In this document: positions 47,401 to 57,633 of the stretch, in pieces
Layout of the letters: each line of letters starts with the position of its first letter
Numbering within the stretch: position 1 is the stretch's first letter
NCBI GenBank assembly: GCA_963969365.1
Contig: OZ017752.1
Span: forward strand, 248,001 to 312,000
DNA length: 64,000 nt
Source of the DNA: Asterochloris sp. CNOR1
Taxonomy: Eukaryota > Chlorophyta > Trebouxiophyceae > Trebouxiales > Trebouxiaceae
Reading direction: 5' to 3'
Translations under genes and position numbers: made by a program
The notes under the pieces: generated by a model
Seen by the model: the letters and a program-made list of their open reading frames with translations, nothing else
Databases searched by the model: none
What the model was told of the DNA's origin: nothing

Positions 47401-50288
47401 TGCAGTGAAGCAGGTCACTGGGAGGTGGGCGCCGGCAGGAGCTGCAGCATGCAACTGCTGCAGGCAGTCAGCAGAACATGTGAAGACAGGGGCTGCCCCG
47501 ATGCACTTGAGCGCCACAGAACAAAGCATGGCTGACTGCTGCCAAGATGTACATGCAAGCGGCCTTGCCGACACAAGCCACAACTAAACACCCCTTCCAA
47601 CAATGAGGTGTGCAGTGGCGCAAGGGTCCGACAGGCACTTGAAGTCTCTTGCTTTGTCCTGAAAATGCTAGGCAGGCATGCACTGTGGTGGCCCAAACTC
47701 TGTACAGCAGGCACCCCGCGGCAGGAAAGCACACTGATTGCACACTCAGGCAGCTGGGCACCAGATGCCAGGCAAAAACGCGCACTTGCTGCCAAGCCAA
47801 GCCTCACTCTGACAACTTTAGCGTGGAGCCCGACTTGGCCGCCACCAGGTTGATGCCGTCCAGCAAATGGGCGCTGTCCCCAAACTGGGGAGGCCTGCTG
47901 CCCTGCCCCTTCTGGGGATCTGCGTCCTGACCCTTGCCTGCTGCAGCGTCCACTTTCTCATTTTGGGAGCCTTCAGGGGCCTTGGATGGGGCTGCAATGC
48001 CTGCAAGCAGACAGCAGGGTCACGCAGATGCAGTCGACAGCAGCGCTTACAGGTGGTTGAGACCGTTGCAAAAGTGGGATGCAAAGCCCGCTCAAAAAGT
48101 GCAATGATAGACAGGTCCCAACCACCAGAGGCCTGCAGTGCAGATGACTGGCTGTGGTCCTGTGCACAGCAATACAGCCTCTGCACATGGCTGCAATGCC
48201 TGCACACGTACGGGCCATCAGCTTGAACCGAATGTATACCCAATGGTACACTGCTCGACGGAGGCTCCACACCAAGCATGTGTAGAGAATACGACAGAAG
48301 GGTGGTTTCTAGAGCACGCAGAGCAGACGGCCCTGCAAGCCTGCTGCAAACAACCTGCTGGTGCACATTCTGAGTGCTGCTTTGCACAGCAGAAATGCAA
48401 TAAAACATGCCCAGTGGCACTGCTGAACATGGGGTCCACCTCTGCATGCACAGTTCTGCAGGGGCGCACCAGAGTCTCCCTGCAGGAGCAGCACCACGGC
48501 TTGCTTGTCCCCACAAAGGACCTCTCGCAGCATGGCTTCCCAGGGGACCACGACATGTCTCTCGCAAGAGTCGCATGCTCAGCTTCCTGGGCACCCAGCA
48601 AAGTCATCCATCAATAGCAGCGTGCAAGGCACCCCTGGGACTCACCAAAGTTTTCTCGCAGGAGCTGCAGAGCGGGGTTCGACATGGTGAGGGTGAGCTG
48701 GGCGGCGCCCTGCTTACTGCTGCGACGCTCCAAGAAGGCTTTGAGGCAGGCCAGCCTATTGGGAGCGAGGTGGGTGATGATGACATGCTCAATCTCTTGC
48801 AGCGAGACAAAACGCTCCAGGCTGGACACTGCAGGGCAAAGACAAGTAAGCACCTGATGGGCAGCAGGGATTTTTCCATCACCAAAATGGTTCTTATGCT
48901 ATGCTGGCAAAGGGCCATGCTCTGAGGACATAACAAAGTGATAATCAAGGGATGCTCCACGGCCACCGGAGGGAGCAGCTGCTGCAACAGGGGACTGCCA
49001 CCAATGCCATGATGCAGACTGTGTGACACCATGAACAGACTGGCCTGCTGAGGGTAGGTGACACCAGCAGAAGGGCCCTTGCACTGTGTGCTCCTTCAGC
49101 AGGCAGACGGAGTCTAAATGAGCGGAAGCAACTCACCAAAGTCGTCCAGGAACGGTTCCTGGGGGATGTCTACCAGCACATAGCGGTGGCGCTCCTGCAG
49201 GTAAGAAGCTGTAAGTCAGTTTGAATGAAAGCCAGAAGCTGCCAGCAGGCATCTGCGATGTCAGATGCCAGGCCGTCGAACTATTGCAGAGCTGTGCACC
49301 TGTATCAAACTGCGATGATGCTGAGGGCCTGATCCAGGCAAATGCAGGCTAGGTGACACCTGCTTCACTAGAGCCATGCACCTGCATGAGGTAGGAGCTG
49401 TCATTGGTGCACAGGGGCATTTATTGATGGAATGCTGAGGGCTCAGTACAGGCAGATGCACCCACATGCCAGGGGTAGACAGTCCTGTGCCTTGGTCTGA
49501 GGTGATTGTAGGGGGGAGGGCACAGGGAGAGGGCAGGCATGATAGCAAGGCAGGCATAAGAGCAAGGGCACAGGGCAGGCAGACACATGGCAGCTGCCAT
49601 TCAGAGCATACTGCTGTGCGCCTCTGTGAGGTGGGGGTCACTGATGGTGCACACGAAGTTGCCATGGGCCCCAGCGCACTGGATGGCATGTCTCACGACG
49701 AGAAAGAGAGCACTGTGGGTGCACCTGGATGAGGTAAGAGTTGTCTGTGGTGCCCCGTTTGAGGCCATATTCCACTTCCATCTTCAGGCGCCGCTTGCAC
49801 ACGTGGCGCAGCATGGTCACCGTGCTTGAGACGGGCAGCGTGTCCACGCCATCTGTGGGTACCTGCTCCTTCTTGGGGGGGCCCTGAATTGGGCAGACGC
49901 TTCCCTCCAGTCTGATATTTGCAGATCAGTTTGATTCCGCACACTCACGGACAGATTGCACAGCGCAAGTGCTCAGCGCGGACCCAAGCTGGTGGCAGTG
50001 CAGGTTCTGCGCTTCTGCTTCTGCACTGTCATCTGAGAGGCATCAAACATTCTAGAAAGACGCTTCCAGTGTGGTCACCTGCTTCTGGGTTGTGTCGGTT
50101 GCAGCTGCAGCCTGGACTGACCTCCATTGCTTGCCATGGTGCCTCCTGTGATGAGTTGGAACCTGCAGGCTGGCACTCTGACCAAAACTGCCAAGGTGCA
50201 AACGCTGGCCAGCATCAGCTACATGAAGACATGCAAATCTCTGGTGATGACTTTGAAGCCTAGAATGTGCTTGCTGCATCAGAAGCAT
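41425..50288 (-). CDS. FLVA: Flavodiiron protein A, Flv1-type (chloroplast)
   Basis: Flavodiiron proteins use PSI electrons to reduce O2 to water; FLVA works with FLVB. ATG at 50288 starts a transit-peptide-like exon (50288-50079). The diiron region follows: about 49885-49728 (VEYGLKRGTTDNSYLI), 49198-49137, about 48828-48650 (IITHLAPNRLACLKAFLERR, SNPALQLL), about 47985-47818, about 46930-46706 (TPRWPDLLCVYSPQDHLLF, FSAHV), 46090-45945 and about 45630-45540 (HGPVVQTSVTELLRQY). The flavodoxin part is at about 44972-44883 (VLYASAYGNTAGMAQ), 44562-44412 (GFVIGSPTLGGHMPTQ), 43712-43590 (GVFGSFGWSGEAVDQLESRL) and 43045-42875. The flavin reductase part is at 42485-42378, about 42119-42000 and 41676-41425, ending HHRKAGNHY. 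HLAPNR replaces the HxExDH iron ligands, as in Flv1, hence FLVA rather than FLVB. Introns hold many exon-edge copies. Confidence 0.92.
43050..43205. repeat. Three-unit repeat (about 50 bp) in an FLVA intron
   Basis: CATGCTGGCAGTG or a close variant followed by ...CCAGGGG recurs three times beside the exon carrying FRPIRVKFKPSAKDVQ. This is another short tandem array hugging an exon edge. Confidence 0.7.
45215..45610 (-). repeat. Decayed copies of the GHGP-region exon of FLVA
   Basis: The real exon end reads GPVVQTSVTELLRQY (minus, about 45600-45540). Downstream in its intron, at about 45295-45220, a related segment reads AWPAVVTPVKELLRKL, and between them (about 45440-45380) is SVTQLLVDYQQALTQ. 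They look like successive duplicates of the exon end. Confidence 0.65.
46370..46705 (-). repeat. Copies of an FLVA exon end and donor
   Basis: The exon end near 46706-46735 (plus strand CACCTGCTGCCTGCTTGGCCAC) recurs in decayed form at about 46480-46510 (CACACTTGCAGCCTTCTTGGCCAC), about 46390-46410 (CACCTTCAGCCTGCCTGGACAC) and near 46608-46625. Confidence 0.65.
49300..49765 (-). repeat. Copies of the FLVA TTDNSYL exon end
   Basis: The exon end and donor at about 49722-49758 (plus strand CACCTGGATGAGGTAAGAGT) recurs at about 49379 (CACCTGCATGAGGTAGGAGC) and, more decayed, at about 49309 (CACCTGTATCAAACTGC). The copies lie downstream in the gene's direction, inside the intron. Confidence 0.75.
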
Positions 50289-50416
50289 CACGTGTGAAAT
50301 CTTGCGGACCAGGCTGCAGATAAAGGCCGCAGCTGCGGGACCGCTCTCAGATCGGTCTTCGAAGCCCTCATATATATTGTGCGGCCTTGCTTAAGGAGTC
50401 AAGCCTCATCTCAAGC
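50289..50416. promoter_or_regulatory. 128-bp bidirectional promoter of FLVA and FLVB
   Basis: The whole gap between the two ATGs is 128 bp. A CACGTG G-box at 50289-50294 directly abuts the FLVA start codon. TATATAT at 50371-50377 is 40 bases upstream of the FLVB ATG and could serve as its TATA box. Both mRNAs must have very short 5' UTRs or overlap each other. G-boxes bind bZIP or bHLH factors, including light-response regulators in plants; their use here is inference. Confidence 0.75.
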
Positions 50417-53400
50417 ATGACAATTACTGGCCATCTATCGTGTCCAGGCCTGGGGAAGCTGCAGCACAACAGGCAGGAGACAGCCTCCTTCAGTGGCAGG
50501 CCTTGCCTGCACACAGCTCCCAAGCTGCGCACACACATCCAGGCTGGCAGGGTCACATGCCAGGCAGCCAAGCCTCACGCTCATGCTGCAGCGGTGAGTT
50601 GCTGTTGCACACCTCTGTGACCCTGGCAGCGTTGACATGCAGCTCCAGGTAGTGCTACATTGCATCCCCTGAGCATGTGCAACCCCTGCAAGTCTGCCTG
50701 TGTTCAGGTCGAGGAGCGTACCGTCTCCACACAGCTGTCCGAGGTGGAGATGTGGGGCAACGACAAGCCTCTACAGATGCAGGTGGGCCTGTTTACCAGC
50801 TGCAGAGCTGGGATGGGCTTGCAGCCACCCACCAGCGCTTAAAGCTTCACCTCATACTCAGAAAGGTCGTCAGGGCACCTGCTTGGACTAGGCAATCTGC
50901 AGCAATCAGTTGATAGCATTGCAGAGCCTGACAGACAAAGGGTGTCTCAGTCGCTGGCCATGTGCTGTGCTACACTTGTCCACTGCCCTTATACTGTCTG
51001 CTGTGATAGCGGGTGTTTCTGGCTTCACCTTTTGACATAACAGCAGGCACAGCAGCAGGGGCCTATGCAGCCGCAGCACCACAGGATGTTGCATTGCTCT
51101 GCATTGTGACACAGTCAGACCAGCTGCAGGCACATTGCACTCCTCATGGACTAAAGAGGATGAGCTGGCGCAGCAGCGTGCCATTTGTGAGCTCTGTTGC
51201 TGGGAGCAGCAGCATGCTGCACATGTCTGGTCCTTATACAGCCATAAGTCAGCCACCCATCCTCCATCAGCCCCCAGTGCCTGCACTGCCTGCCGTGCAG
51301 GTGTTCGAGCTTGCAGATGACACCGTTGCGCTGCGCTCCCTGGACCATAAGAGGGATCGCTTCGACATCGAGTTTGCGCTCCAGGCAAGCAGCACTATGC
51401 AGGACAAAGCTGGCTTAGCCGCTGGCTGCCTAGGGTGCTTCTGCACACCATGGTGCAGGCAGCTGTAGGTTCCCTGTGCTGCCCTTCATGCACCACCTGA
51501 CAGCATCTTGAGCAGCAAGTGCTGCTCTGGCTGCTGCAATCCGCTGCTACAAATTGTGCATGTGCAGCACAATCTGCTTCTACATGCGAGTGCAGGCAGT
51601 TGTAGGCCCCAGTACTGCACCAGCAAGAGTAGCATGTAGTGCAGCACACCACCCATTGGCTTACAGAAGCACTCTGGTTTTTGCTGCTTCAATTTGGGCT
51701 TGCACCTGACGGTCAAAGGCTGCAGAGCCCTTAATCTGTAGACCTACGTGGAATCCCCATGCTGTGCACCTGACCTGCAGTAGTGCAATACACAGCAGTC
51801 ATCTGGTTTGAAGCCATTGCTCGGGCGCCCTCACCACTGTGTGGCGTCACTCTGTGTCTTTCACTACAGAAGGGCAGTGTAGCAGCCCATTTGCACCCGC
51901 TCCCCAGCACTCATGGAACCAATGTCTGTGTTGTCCCCTCCCAGCAAGCTCATGCTGCCGCTGGGGTTCCCCTGAACATGCTGCGCCACTGCCTTGTCTG
52001 CAGGAGGGTACCACCTACAACTCCTACCTTATTTTTGGTGACAAGACTGCCCTGGTGGACGCCTCCCACGAGAAATTTCGGGGTTTGTACCTCAAGGCTC
52101 TGAAGGAGCAGCTGGCAGCCAGGGGCCGCTCCCTGGACTACATTGTGGTGTCCCACACAGAGCCCGACCACAGTGGTGAGCACCACATGCATGGCATACT
52201 GCAACCTTGAGGCATCCTGTGCCGAGTTAGGCCACACAAATGAGTCGGTATGGGGAGGGGGGGGGCGGGGGCGGGGGCGGGGGGGGGGCCGGCATTTGCT
52301 GACCAGACCCTAGAGCTGCAGTGGTGTCCAACACAGAGTGTTGAGCCCTCAACAGCATTTCCTGCAATGTAGGGATCGCTGCCACATTGGGGTCTGGGTG
52401 TCTCACACAGAGGCAGGTGTGTGGGAGCTACCGCAAGGGACTGGGGCTGCTGCCCCTCTGGATTGTCTCACACAGTGCCTGGATCAATAGGAGCACTGTT
52501 GTTATATAAAAGCGATTCTCTTCTGTGCCCACACAGAGCCACATCGCAGTTGTGAGCCTGTGTCGCTGGTGGTGGTCCTGTGGCATGACACTTGTTTAAG
52601 CCCCTCCACACTTGCACGCTTACACGTGCAGGCCTGATCCCAGACATCGTGGATGCCTTCCCTGAGGTGGAGGTGGCAGGCTCCAAGGTGGCCATGATGT
52701 ACCTTCAAGGGCTGACCAACAGAGAGATGAAGACCAAGGTCATGAAGGGCGGCGATGTTCTGGACCTGGGACAAGGTGGGCGCCTTTGACCTGAGAGCAC
52801 ATCTGCCCTTTCAATGAGCAGCCAGCCCTCAAAGGGCACATCATTACTCAGAGAGCCCTGTATATGAAGGCAGGCACACTTGGGACAATGTGGGAAGCAC
52901 ATGTTGCGCTGTCACTGTCCCTCAGCTGTTCCAGGTGATTTATGCCCCAGCCTGGAGGTGCAGACCGCAAGCTGGCCAGCTGCCCGGGCTGAGTGCAACA
53001 TGGCTTCATGAAGTGTCCTGTGCACTGCTGTTCATTGGGCTGCAGGCAACCTTGACAGTGCTCTCTGTGGCCGCCTGACGGTGTTTGCAAGGCACATGCA
53101 CAGCTGCGCCAGCTTGGGGGACACAAGCTTGCTTTGCACTGCCAGCGTCACTGCCTGCCTGTTGCCCTGCAAGTGGCAGCCTGGAGCTTGACACGGCCCC
53201 TGGCGCGCAACCCCACTTTAGTGGCACTCACCATGCTGCTGCCCACCACTCTGCAGGCCACAGCCTGGAGTTTGTGATGGCCCCCAACCTGCACTGGCCC
53301 GACACCATGTTCACCTTTGACAAGAGCACCGGCGTGCTGTACACCTGCGATGCCTTTGGCGCCCACTTCTGCACTGAGGACCCCTTCGACTCCGACCTGG

Positions 53401-56400
53401 CCCCCTTCTCGCCCCACTTCCGATTCTACTACGACTGCCTCATGCGCCCCAACGCACGGTCGGTGCTCACGGCGCTCAAGAGGACCAAGGACATGGACTA
53501 CGACACCATTGCCACCGGGCATGGGCCCATCCTGCGCTATAACCTCTCAGAGCTGGTGGGCAGGTGAGAGCTGCGCCAGAGGTGCAGGAGGCTGATCTTC
53601 TCCCTATTGACGTATCGCTCCCTTTTATGCCTCCTCCAGGGGCTGAGGCCCTGCTGGCAGGAGGGAGACTGGTCTGCCACAGATTTGCGTGTTTGCAGCA
53701 CTAGCGCCCATGGGCTTGAGTGGGTCTTGCAGGCTAACTCTCTGAGCCGGCAAGGGGTGCAGATGGGGTGTCTTTCTGAAGGGCTCTGCATGACACGAGT
53801 GTTGGCTGGCCAATGTTTGCTTCCCTTCGGTCATATCTTGTGAGCGGGGGATGCCAGGCTGAAGGCTGTTAGCTGGTCTGGTCTGCTGCAGCTGTGGGAA
53901 TGCTTCTAGGCCAGCCCTGGCTGCTTTGCAGACATTGGTGGTGCAAGGCTGTAGGGAAGTGAGCTGCCAGCGCAGACCTGCAGCAGCTAGCAATCAGAAT
54001 GGCTTTGGCTGCCCTGCAGGTACTGGTAACCCATCCTGCAGTCTAAAGCAGTGTACCGCAGGGCATGCCTGCAGCAGCTGAGGTGGTCTGCCCTGCAGGT
54101 ACCAGTCCTGGAGCGAGGCTGTGGGCAAGTCAGCCGCCAGCGTGGCAGTCCTGTACAGCAGCGACTATGGGTACAGTGACCGCCTGAGCCAGACCCTTGC
54201 CCGTGGCATCACCAAGACGGACACTGCTGTGGAGATGGTGGACGTGCTGTCTGTGGACTCTCAGGTCAGTCTATGTGATACACTTGCACTCATGAGCATC
54301 TGCTTGGCCTGGGCTTGCGAACCTTGTCCTAACTTCTAGGTTTAGGAGGCCGGGCTCTGCAGAGCTTACCAGATGACGCCATGATGGTTGGCACTGCAGG
54401 GGCTTGTCTCCCAATGTGCATAGCAGGGCTGGCCCACAGCAAAGGCCAAGCAGTGACCTGAAAAGCAGAATGGCACGTTGCTTGAGAGGACCTGTGCTCA
54501 ATAGCTGGTTTCGCTGGCTGCAGGAGCTGGTTGAGATTGTGGGGCGCTCCACAGGCATCGTGCTGATGGCACCGCCCTCTGAGAACAAGGCCGCCCAGAC
54601 CACCATGAACACGCTCCTGTCAGCCTGCAACAGCAAGCAGAAGGTGAGGGCAGGGCACCCTCCTCATGCGTGTTGTCCTTGCTTGTGCGGGGCAACAGCA
54701 AGTACGTGATTTGTGGAGCTGTGCTGTAGCTTTACAGAGGCGGCACGGGGCACACAGGCTGTGCCTCCAGCAGCTCTGCATGTCTATGACACGTTGCAAA
54801 CTACCACGTGGGACCCTGAGCTGTTGCCCCTGCCATCACCTGATGACAGGACCTGATGACAGGACAAGGTGATAGTCAGCTGGGCCAGCATCTCAACAGC
54901 CTACAAGATGCCGGATTGTCCAGAAAAGGGGACCCTAGAAATTGGAAAGCCAAGCAACTCAAGGCCCCCTTTGGAAGGGCTTGGCCTGCAACTCAACCCG
55001 GCCGCCAACCCCTGACTGCCGCATCTCCGTCTGCAGGTGCTCATTGCTGAGAGCTATGGCGGTGCCGATGAGCCTGTCGACACGCTGCTCAACAACTTTG
55101 TGGGTGCGGGCGTGGAGCCCGCGCTGGACCCCCTTCGGGTCAAGTCTGAACCTAATGAGGCGACCTACCAGGTGGGTGGGCTGGAAAGCTGGACGCCGCT
55201 GCCAGCTCTTGCTGCACAGCCTTGCTGGGCACAGCAAGATGATGGGAGCATGAGGAGGGAAAGCAGGCTCTGGCCCTTCTGTACGCACACTGCTGGAAAA
55301 GGCTGCTTTGTCCTGGCAGCGCACATGCAGCACTCACGCTAGAGGGATGGGACTCGAACCCCAAATCAATCCAGCATGAGCTGCGTCAAGCCTGCTGCCC
55401 CAGCGTTACAGGGTGTGCAATGACACCACAAGTCAGTATGCTGCCTGCGCTTGCAGCTCAGGCGCCACTACTTCGCAAGCAGCTTGATTCGCCATGCAAG
55501 AGGGCAAGGGCCTCGCCCTGTGCTCACTGCTCTCACCTAAGGCCTGCTATTGCATCTGCATGCAAGATCTACCCATTCTCCTACATTGCCTCCTGAACTT
55601 GCCCACACTCGCAGTCTGGAAGGTCAGAGCTGGTCAATATAGCGTCAACAGTGACATCTGGGCTGCCAGGCCAGGGCACCACCAATGCGCACCTGCTCTG
55701 ACAGGCACTGCGCCCCGCTGCAGGGCTATGAGGAGGCAGGCACCCGCATGGCCCAGGTGCTGACCAAGAAGGAGAAGATGGCGCGCCAGAAGGCCGCCAT
55801 GCCAGCTGACACCGCCAAAGCCCTGGCCAGGGTCTCAGGGGGCCTGTACGTTGTCACAGCCCTCAACAACTCAGCCCGTGGCGCCATGCTGGCGTCCTGG
55901 GTGGCGCAAGCCAGCTTTGAGCCCATGGGGTTGACCATTGCCGTGGCCAAGGACAGGGCCATTGAGTCCCTGATGCAGGTGGGCTTTGGCTGCCAAGTGC
56001 CGGGCACAACTGCTGCACGTGCCGCCTCGGTTTCAACTGGCGCTTGGCCAGTGTGTGCGCTGCACTGCACCTGGTTTCGTGAAAGTTTGGGGGTGGACAA
56101 GGTCAGAGCTGAATGGCTAAACCCTAGGGGGCTTTACAGTCTGTGCTGGGCGAGAGGACAATGTTTGCTGGGGGGGCACAGCCTGGGAGATGGCGGCAGC
56201 ATGCAGCACCTGTGGCGGTGGATGCCGTTGCTGTGGACAAGGTTTGTGCTTGCAAATCCCTCATGCAAGTGAGTTCTTCGAAGTACCTGTCCTTGCAAGC
56301 TGCTGTCTGCGCCTGGGCTGTGGCTTGGGCTGTGGCCAGGTCTGTTGAGTCCAGCATGCATGTGGTCTGCTTTATGCTGGGTGAGGCCATTGACTGGAGG

Positions 56401-57092
56401 GTGCTGGCAGTGTGTTGCAGGTGAGGAGGTGGCTGCAGTGATAGAAATACTCATGGCCAAAGGCAGACCTGATTGAGGCACTCATTAGGCAGGCTGCATA
56501 GACCGCCTGTCAGCATGCTGCTGCGCACTTGCTGCAGCCAGGGAAGGTCTCATGCAGGGGTCAATTGTGTCCCTGGCTCACGTGGCAGCATGTGCAGGGT
56601 TGGGCGTGCCAGCTTAATGTGCTGTTGTGCTTTGCTGCAGATAACCTGGTCTGCTGCCCACCTGCTGCTCACCTCGTCTGCCTTGCATTGGGCGGCAGGC
56701 TGGCAAGGCTGTGCTCCACTTGTCCACCTCATGTCGCTGCAGGTCAGCACAACACTTGAGCAGCTTATCACCAGCTCTGCTCTGCACTGTAGGTGGGCGA
56801 CAACTTTGTGCTCAACTGCTTGGAGGAAGGCAACTACAGCAGGAACATGAAGCACTTCCTTAAGCGCTTTCCCCCTGGGGCCGACCGTCTGGACGGCATC
56901 GAGTGGACCCAGGCTGAGAATGGATCGCCTGTTCTGGAGGAGGGCATCTGTGCTTACCTGGAATGCAAGGTGCTATCTCGTATGGAGGCCGGGGACCACT
57001 GGCTGACCTATGCTCAGATCACTGGCGGTTCTGTCGTCCAGCCTGACAAGCGCACTGCTGAGCACCACCGCAAGGTGGCCAATTATTACTGA
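50417..57092 (+). CDS. FLVB: Flavodiiron protein B, Flv3-type (chloroplast)
   Basis: Partner of FLVA in O2 reduction on the acceptor side of photosystem I. Every exon joins in phase: 50417-50592 (Ser/His/Arg-rich transit peptide), 50708-50782, 51301-51384, 52004-52175, 52632-52775, 53257-53563, 54099-54264, 54524-54643, 55037-55171, 55724-55978 and 56793-57092. The metallo-beta-lactamase domain keeps the canonical iron ligands: SHTEPDHSG (HxExDH), NLHWPDTM, CDAFGAHF and ATGHGPILRY. The flavodoxin domain shows LYSSDYGYSDRLSQTLARGI. The flavin reductase domain shows LNNSARGAMLASWVAQASFE and ends HHRKVANYY. Complete canonical ligands identify the Flv3/FLVB branch. In phase joins throughout suggest an intact gene. 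The intron after 51384 has a GC donor. Intron 6 (after 53563) and intron 10 (after 55978) hold decayed exon copies, and intron 4 contains a long G tract. Confidence 0.95.
52251..52291 (+). repeat. G-rich tract, potential G-quadruplex
   Basis: About 40 bases consist almost only of G with single C interruptions (blocks of GGGGGC), on the transcribed gene's sense strand inside FLVB intron 4, 76 bases past the donor. It has many runs of at least three G, enough for DNA or RNA quadruplexes. Confidence 0.85.
53940..54120 (+). repeat. Exon 5'-end copies upstream of FLVB exon 7
   Basis: The exon starts at 54099 after CCCTGCAG (GTACCAGTCCTGGAGCGAGG). Upstream copies are CCCTGCAGGTACTGG at about 54014-54028 and, for the next stretch of the exon, GCAAGGCTGTAGGGAAGTGA at about 53943, resembling GCGAGGCTGTGGGCAAGTCA at 54113. 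The earlier acceptor is a credible decoy. Confidence 0.7.
55935..56375 (+). repeat. Copies of FLVB exon 10 end in intron 10
   Basis: The exon end GCCGTGGCCAAGGACAGGGC...CTGATGCAG|GTGGGC (to 55978) is echoed at about 56226-56275 (GCTGTGGACAAGG...CCCTCATGCAAGTGAGTTC), at about 56088-56110 (GGTGGACAAGGTCAGAGCTG) and at about 56330-56365 (GCTGTGGCCAGGTCTGTTGA). The second still has a GTGAGT donor. Confidence 0.75.
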
Positions 57093-57633
57093 TGGAGAGC
57101 ATCTGAATGCATGCTAGTATATGTACATCTGGCATATGAGTTGATCTGTCACATAGTGTGACATCCAAATTGGCTTCCCCCATTGCCTTCATCAAATCGT
57201 TTTGGCCTTCGTGAGTGATGTAGTTGAATCCGCTAGCTTTCTGTTCTCACTGCAACATCTAGGTACAGGCAGAGGTGATGCAAGGCTGTCCCAACGTCAG
57301 GATCCAAAAGACACTGCCGCGTAAGTTGCAGCGGTCCCAAAATTGTCAATGTGATGACACTGTACCCCTCAGAATGACGAGGTAGATTGTCCTGAGCGTT
57401 TCCCGCCCAGCAGCTTCGAAATTATCTCACTACAGGTGTGTACATCATGCCCGCAATCTCATGTGGACTGAATGTTCCCATGACCCAGGTGCCCCCAACC
57501 TGGTCCTGAATGAACTAATTCTGAATTGAGACCAACTGGGGGTGGTCTTGAACATCAGCGCACAAAGTAGATGTTAAGTCAGTGCTCAGGGCACCACACG
57601 TCAGAGCAGTGCCCCAAGCAGGCCCCTTCATGC
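57093..57633. other. Convergent 3' intergenic region between FLVB and THOC5
   Basis: About 540 bp, less GC-rich than its surroundings, with no coding potential. It should hold both 3' UTRs; I found no clear TGTAA. Confidence 0.4.

Noticed and set aside
55335-55420. Possible minus-strand tRNA: GGTTCGAGTCCC resembles a T-arm.
   Set aside because: Only three pairs form in the T stem, no matching 5' acceptor strand (TAGAGGG or similar) lies upstream, and there is no clear anticodon arm. It sits in an FLVB intron and is likely chance.
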